In this document: positions 59,048-64,000 of the stretch, piece by piece
Position numbering within the stretch: position 1 is the stretch's first letter
Layout of the letters: the number at the start of each line of letters is the position of its first letter
Source: Hirundichthys speculiger
Taxonomy: Eukaryota; Chordata; Actinopteri; Beloniformes; Exocoetidae
Direction of reading: 5' to 3'
DNA length: 64,000 nucleotides
NCBI GenBank assembly: GCA_018398805.1
Contig: JAGFBZ010000178.1
Location: forward strand, 1,275,001-1,339,000
The notes under the pieces: generated by a model
Database searches by the model: none
What the model was told of the DNA's origin: nothing
The model's input: the letters and a program-made list of their open reading frames with translations, nothing else
Made by a program: the position numbers and the translations under genes

Positions 59048-60560
59048 TCAGGGTATTTGTCCCTTTCTCCAAATGCAGCAGCTGGGGATAACACGACGGT
59101 TACCCTGGCCCAGTGATCCATGCTGCCAAAAGGTGTACTGGCGATAAGCAGCATATCTAAACTGCCTATTATCATCACCTGGCTCTGTAACTTCTGCTAC
59201 CACCAACACATCATTCCTGTAGTCTCTGTGTATACGCAAATAGCCATCTTCCAAGCAGTAAAGCTCGAAATGAGGCAATTTGCTTATGCAGTGCTCAGGC
59301 CCCTGGCCACAGCATTTCCTTTCTGCATCTGTGGCCATCTCCCTGCAGTTCCCACAGGTACACCATGGAAGAGCAGCTGCAGGTGGGAGAGTGATGCTGT
59401 CCAATGGAGGCAGGGCATCAAAAACCAATCCAGGGTTCCGGGAGAAGATGCGGGTTGCTAGTGCTCGTAGCCCCATTTCACTCATGTTTTGAATGAGTTC
59501 CTAAGTAAACAAACCACAAAATAGCATTTGGCATTTACATTTGATTAAAACTACATAAGATGCTGACATAGATACAGATGGTGATATTACAAGTCATAAT
59601 TTTACTGCTGCCTATCAAATGTTTAGTATAGCCTACTCTGGAAACAAACCTCTGTCTGTACTCGACGGTCATTTCGGAGCACCTGAACTCCGCCCTCTTC
59701 CTCTGCATCTCTGCCTCCTCTCCTTCTCCTTCCTCTGCCACCACCTCCAGCACTGGGACCTGAATTACCTCCACCTCCAGGACCTGCACTCTGTCGTCTT
59801 CCACCTCTCTGACCTCTTCCACCTCTTTGGCCTCGGTCATCTGGTGCAGGGCCTGTCCTCTCTCCTCTTCCACCTGAAACAGCCTCAAGAGAGGGTACAT
59901 CAAAAGTGAGGTCTAAATCAGGCTGAAACAAGTGAGAGCAGTACAAGCAAAGATCATCTGGTACAAGTGCTAGGCTACCTTGACATAAACGTGTATTCTA
60001 AGCATATTCTATCTTTTAGCCTGTGCAATAATTTAGTGTTAGTTTGGAAGTATCAGGCGTAATTCCACGGCAACATCCTCAATACCAAAAGCGCATAATT
60101 TGGTCCACATACATGGAACTTTTGGACGTGTTTTTGATTCAAATTCTACATGTCATGTAATTTTTCATATAGCCTGATGTATTTTAGGAAAATTACCCTC
60201 GACTTTACATGTGGTATTGTCGACGTTACAAAAGGTTACCATCGAATATGAGGCCTATAGTGTTTCCAACCAAACAATAAATTACTGCATAGCTCAAAAT
60301 TAGAATTTGCATGGATTTTTCAAATGCGTTCATAAAAAGCTTTACATCGCAAAACACTAGCCTAATAAAGACATTTTTAACAGGGTAACTAACTGAAAAC
60401 TTATTCTCCGACTGAAATGTGGTAACATTTACGATTCTATTTGGCTAATCGCCATTAGTAAATTTTGCAGTACATTATTACTTCGCAAAAGATCTTTCAT
60501 AAACCATTAAATATAATTAACAGAAAATAAACTTACTGTGTAGGACTCGTCGCTTGCCAT
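59048..60560 (-). CDS. P2X7 ballast-domain protein gene carried by the transposon
   Basis: Three exons with canonical GT-AG sites: 60537-60560 (MASDESYT, phase 0, donor GTAAGT), 59650-59922 (91 codons, after TTTCAG), 59048-59500 (after TTACTTAG), giving 249 residues. Residues about 25-75 are Gly/Arg-rich with RGG repeats and probably disordered. From about 145 come WCTCGNCREM, ERKCCGQGPEHCIS, RYAAYRQYTFWQHG and VIPSCCIW, which match in order the cysteine-rich cytoplasmic ballast of P2X7 (WCxCGxC, CC, C-I-T, AYR-x4-W-x-G, LPSCCRW). No transmembrane or ATP-binding channel part exists. In P2X7 the ballast binds zinc and a guanine nucleotide. The role here is unknown; it may help transposition or act in the nucleus. 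The last block (YPDPQGQYTGF) is in another frame: an extra base near 59060 ends the protein early as KGQIP. Confidence 0.8.
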
Positions 60561-60589
60561 GGCAGCCTACGTTCCTGCTGCATTCTGCA

Positions 60590-60604
60590 GCCGACCTGGC
60601 AACC
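60590..60604 (-). promoter_or_regulatory. Mirrored motif upstream of ballast-gene start
   Basis: Minus-strand GGTTGCCAGGTCGGC, the partner of 56468-56483. It lies in the roughly 140-bp leader between the minus-strand ATG (60560) and the right terminus of the transposon. Confidence 0.45.
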
Positions 60605-60700
60605 TCTGGTCGGGGAGGAGGGGGAGGGTACACGCCGCTCAACAGTAATTTGAAAGTGACTGCAGTACCAGTTTTGGCCATAATCTTACACACGGCTCCT

Positions 60701-60871
60701 TTAATTTAATATGACAAGTGTCACCTTATTTGTTGACCCCTCACATTAATATCGGATCGTGGTTCCTTGTCCTGTATGTTGATCACAGTTGTGATTAAAG
60801 GTTCCGGTGGGCTGTGGAGATTTTTCACATTTCAAATTGGGCCTTGGTATTCTGAAGTTTGGGAATGGCTG
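60701..60871 (+). mobile_element. Right-end remnant of nested short hAT
   Basis: Matches the right part of 31631-32012 from about 31840 onward (ATATGACAAGTGTCACC, TTTGTTGACCCCT, TTTGGGAATGGCTG) and is followed by the same CTGTAGAG flank (60872-60879). Its left half is missing, together with the adjacent outer-element sequence. Confidence 0.75.
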
Positions 60872-61211
60872 CTGTAGAGAGAAGCTGAAATGGAAATTAC
60901 AGTTTTTCATGGGCTGTTCCTTCAATGCTAATGTGAACTCTGGTTGGTTAAGGATTCAGAATTGGACCAATAGTTTTTGACAGTTAAAATTGATAAAATA
61001 ATTGCCGTTTGTGGTGGTGTAGTATATGGGCAGCAGCAATCAATTTGACAAATAATTGCTCGCAGTAACATTAAAAAAGAATTTAAAAAAAAAATGAACT
61101 ATTTAGTTCATTTTTTAAATGGTGAACTGAATTAGTTCATTTTAATTTCTATGAACTATGGAACTTAACTAGTTTGTGGAGAAAGTGAACTTGCCCAACA
61201 CTGGTTGTGAC

Positions 61212-62800
61212 GTCCACCGTGATGATGTTGCCGTCGCTGAGGTGTGACACGGTGTTGCGAAGCGATACGCAGCTGTCGTAATCAACAACCAGGACTCCAA
61301 GTACACCTTAGATGGTTTCCATGATTCCCCCAGGGCTGGACGAAAACTAAAAATAATCAAGTATTCTTTGAAATTAACATAAAAAACACACTCCTTTGTG
61401 CTGTTTTAAGTACATCTGTTCATTTACTGTTAAACTCAAAATCCGTATCAACCACCAGAGGTTTTGACCAGGACTGCAGCCTCGCATATGCGCTGTATTA
61501 ACTCACGTGACCAAGTGCACTGATGAATCGAAGCTGTTATGCTTTGTTAACTGTTGTCAATTTTGTTTTTTAAAACCACCACAAAAAGAGAAATGGATCA
61601 AAATAAAGAGGGAGGGGTGAAGGCGCTGAGAAGACTGCGTTTATGAGGTGTGACTGCTTGGCCCTGAGAACTCGGAGGAATTCAATATTCTTTCAAAAGA
61701 TGAAATACATGTTGGTATCTGGCAATAAAGGAATGAACAACAAAAGTGTCCATTTTCCCTGAAAACAGAGAAAGGAATGAAGAAGATGAGGGATTGGTCA
61801 GAGATGGAGGAGCGTTTGTATGTGTGTGGGGAGTGTGGTTGGGGGGGGGGGTTCAGCGCTTTAATATGATGACACCAGGCCGGCTGAGGCCATTATCAGC
61901 CCCATAGACATCTCCAAACACAGACGAGGTCGACGGAAAGAAAGAGCTCCCCCACTTTAATAAAAGGAGACATTTGCTGTGGTCTGATTAGAAATATCAT
62001 TTCCTGACGCGCGATGTTTCCCTTCCATTAAAGCGGTCAGGGATTGACTGTGTATAATAAGCTGCAGGGAAGCAACTACACGCCACCATACACCACAACC
62101 GGTGAGACGCAGACGCTTTAATTTCAGTCATTTTCCCCCGCTTTAATTGGCTTCCGTGAGTTTAATATCTGTCATTTCTGCCTTAAGAGGAAGAGAACTA
62201 CATGAATGCGTTACCTGCTAAAACAATACTGATGTAAAATGTTTTCCTTCACTTTTCATTGCTGCGACTCGTGCGTCTAGTTGGTATCACCATCATTATT
62301 TGTGTGCTAAATTATCAAATCTTTTTTTTTTTTCACAACACTTAGTGGCAAAGATTGGAGTAAAGATTGCTGTAATTAAATGATTCATCTCCTCGTGTGT
62401 GTTGAGGTGTCTGCAGAGACAATTGTTTCATAATGAAACAGAAAGTCCTTCTTAGCTGAGTGAAGGAGATGGCCTGATAAGTGGGGAGGTAATAAATAGC
62501 CCATTCCAGTCGTGAACAGCATGCAAACAGCCATGCAAAGACACACACTCACACACACTCACACTGTCTTTCCTTTCCTCGCTCCCTCTCTCAGTTTGGC
62601 CCCGTGGCCAAAGAGGCATCTGCTGCTCATGCTGATGTCATCTGGAGATAATAACCAGGCCCAGCGTGGCACCAGGCCACAGCGAGTGGCCCAAACCCCC
62701 TCCGCGCTGCATGAGTTTACGATCTGGCAACTTACATCTGGGCGGGAGGGGACTGAGGACCTGGCAGCCCACGGCTGGTGGACGTTGGGAGGGTGGGAGC

Positions 62801-62833
<33 letters not shown>

Positions 62834-63328
62834 GGAGAGCATGGCTGCTGGGGTGCGCCAGCAGTGAGCAGTTGACAAGTAGTTGTGGGTCTGCGTAAGG
62901 GTCTGGCAGCCCATAACTGGAACGGATGTAGAGTTTCCTCCCCTGCGACGAGCCCGACGGGCTCAGTCGCTCCACAGCCGAGGAAGCAGCGCCGCCTGTG
63001 GACGGGGGACAGATCTTACAGACGGCAAGCTAACATGTAACCAAAGAGGTGGTGAGCCCAACCTGGACCGTTGCCTGTCGTCACAGTCAGTGTGAAATAT
63101 CACAAAAAAACATTTCAGATTTTGTGTGGTAGCAAAAGTCAATAATTTTCTTCAGCGCGTGCAAAAATGGATACTTTCAGTGAACCTGCACCCATTTATC
63201 ACTGAATTAAAAGTCATCTCTTTAACTGCTTCAGTGTTTGAGTGACAGCTGGGGGAAATGATGCTAAAGTTCGTGAAAAAAATAAATCTAAATGAATATT
63301 TCTGTGTGTTTAGACAATATGTAGACAT
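61212..63328. other. Non-coding stretch; candidate regulatory segments; poly-G
   Basis: No gene is supported. The parts at about 61855-62110 and 62450-62540 are repeat-free and contain GCCATTATCAGCC, CTGATTAGAAATATC and GATGGCCTGATAAGTGGGG, words of homeodomain and GATA type, so they are candidate conserved non-coding elements. A C/A-rich microsatellite follows at 62540-62564, and a 29-G tract lies at 62802-62830. Confidence 0.4.
62802..62830 (+). repeat. Uninterrupted 29-G tract
   Basis: Twenty-nine consecutive G residues after GGGAGCT and before CACGGAGAG, within a G-rich block that begins near 62740. It is likely G-quadruplex forming and length-variable. Confidence 0.85.
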
Positions 63329-63430
63329 TAGGGGTGCAACGGTACAGGTGGCTTACGGTACGGTCCGTACCTCGATTTTTGTGTCACGGTTTCGGTACGG
63401 ACTCAGACCAATCGCGATTGCAAGATACCG
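63329..63430 (+). mobile_element. hAT-type left terminus
   Basis: TAGGGGTGCAACGGTACAGG followed by GGTACGGTCCGTACCTCG is a typical hAT terminus of the TAGGGGTGCAACGGTTC type. The right end is not visible before the window stops; the element may be truncated or continue beyond it. Confidence 0.6.
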
Positions 63431-63849
63431 AGTTTGTGAAAAGCGCAACTCGCATGTCGGCACGTAAGAGAGCGCATCCAAATGGAATAAATGTGCGTCC
63501 ACCTGGTCACATGTGGACGTGCACAAACGGCTCTACCTCTCGATTACGCATCACCGTATTACTTGCATACGTTATTATTCTCTTGAGGACAGAGGATGTC
63601 TGGTCAGCAGTTGTGGTGGATGTGGGAATAATCACGGCCAGACACGTCAGTCTGTACAGCTGTGGCATGATCTCATTCCAGATGTCTGCTGTGGAGGAAA
63701 CCAAGGAGATCTTTGTCTCTGGTGTCAAGCTGGAAAAGGTTGGATGCGGTCTGGTCTGGATACCACAGCTCCTCTCTTGGCATTCTGTCATCTGCTTTCT
63801 AAAGGTCTACAAAGACACAATGCAGCTCTAACTCTAGGTCTGCATCCAT

Positions 63850-64000
63850 GGTTGCGGCGCTGCACAAAACATAAACAAAAACAGAATTCAATGACTTGAA
63901 AATCTCATAAACCCATATTTTATATACATATCCCATGTTGAAACTGAGATTTTACCATTTCATGGTAACGCATGGTTAAAGCATGTTGCTCACATGCTTT
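63850..64000. mobile_element. Probable Tc1/mariner-like terminal region, running off the window
   Basis: The text CACAAAACATAAACAAAAAC, AGAATTCAATGACTTGAAAA, TCTCATAAACCCATATTTTA and TGAAACTGAGATTTTACCAT matches, reversed, the well-known 3' region of a widespread fish DNA transposon family whose ends carry CATTGAATTCTGTTTTTATT-type text. Only the subterminal part is in the window. Superfamily assignment is from memory. Confidence 0.5.

Larger units (their letters stand above)
56220..60700. mobile_element. Kolobok-like DNA transposon carrying two convergent genes
   Basis: The element is flanked by TTAA on both sides (56216-56219 and 60701-60704). Its ends are AGGAGCCGTATGTAAGA on the left and the reverse complement of AGGAGCCGTGTGTAAGA on the right, a 17-bp inverted repeat with one mismatch. 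A TTAA target occurs in Kolobok and piggyBac elements. The C-terminal part of the encoded plus-strand protein resembles that of Kolobok-type transposases, and the ends lack the CCYT start of piggyBac. Inside are a plus-strand transposase pseudogene (56527-58881) and a minus-strand gene for a P2X7-ballast-domain protein (59048-60560), converging with about 165 bp between stop codons. This copy is not autonomous. Confidence 0.8.
55749..61203. mobile_element. Outer hAT-like element, copy 2, interrupted by Kolobok-like insertion
   Basis: The left end CAGTGTTGCACATGAACGC and the right end, the reverse complement of CAGTGTTGGGCAAGTTCACT, define the element. The 8-bp target duplication is GTCGTGAC (55741-55748) and GTTGTGAC (61204-61211), one mismatch apart. 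Its own sequence is 55749-56219 and about 60872-61203. Between these lie a Kolobok-like transposon (56220-60700) and the right part of a nested short hAT (60701-60871). The sister copy at 31164-32350 lacks the Kolobok-like insertion. No transposase of its own is visible. Confidence 0.8.

Noticed and set aside
59048..60560. A host P2X7 receptor gene
   Set aside because: There are no transmembrane segments or ATP-binding ectodomain exons, the first exon encodes a short MASDESYT start, and the gene lies entirely between transposon ends.
56220..60700. piggyBac identity for the TTAA element
   Set aside because: The ends start AGGAGC rather than CCYT, and the C-terminal protein motifs are not those of piggyBac.
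62512..62975. Apparent poly-Gly and poly-Pro proteins on both strands
   Set aside because: They are translations of the 29-G tract and its flanks.

Overview
The window looks like ordinary nuclear DNA of a teleost fish, probably a percomorph. It is AT-leaning, rich in CA/GT microsatellites, and full of DNA transposons typical of fish (hAT, Tc1/mariner, pogo/Tigger-like, Kolobok-like), with short 5'-truncated LINE tails and a probable solo LTR. I found no convincing host protein-coding gene, no tRNA or rRNA gene and no CRISPR array. The stretch is best read as intergenic or intronic DNA. Species cannot be fixed from the sequence alone.

Layout. 1-9.9 kb: non-coding DNA with a probable solo LTR (1712-2114), a decayed LINE reverse-transcriptase tail on the minus strand (about 3060-3395) and small repeat ends. 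9.9-15.2 kb: an internally deleted hAT with a BED-finger remnant (9912-11088), a short non-autonomous hAT (12879-13266) and a pogo/Tigger-like element (14644-15150). 15-23 kb: non-coding DNA with microsatellites and a 28-G tract. 23.1-26.6 kb: a GGGCC-ended TIR element, a hAT with a perfect 8-bp target duplication, and a decayed Tc1-like transposon. 31-34 kb: a hAT nested in a hAT, then a TIR element with telomere-like ends. 37.5-43.3 kb: a hAT with a frameshifted BED finger, LINE-type tails, a hAT fragment, and a Tc1-like element split by a LINE tail. 43-49.7 kb: mostly unannotated, with a 51-bp perfect tandem duplication. 49.7-54.6 kb: two hAT elements and a second Tigger-like copy. 55.7-61.2 kb: a three-layer nest of transposons. 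61-64 kb: possible conserved non-coding DNA, a 29-G tract, a hAT end and a Tc1-like end.

The most interesting item is the 4.48-kb TTAA-flanked transposon at 56220-60700. It carries two convergent multi-exon genes. The plus-strand gene is a broken Kolobok-type transposase: its N-terminal segment and C-terminal half are recognisable, but the central catalytic part is missing. The minus-strand gene encodes a protein of about 249 residues whose C-terminal half is clearly related to the cysteine-rich cytoplasmic ballast domain of the P2X7 receptor, with no channel part and with an RGG-rich N-terminal region. The element therefore looks like a mobile carrier of the P2X7 ballast module. The two genes share a similar motif just upstream of their start codons, in mirrored positions. 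The insertion site is itself unusual: compared with the sister copy at 31 kb, 221 bp between two TTAA sites have been lost.
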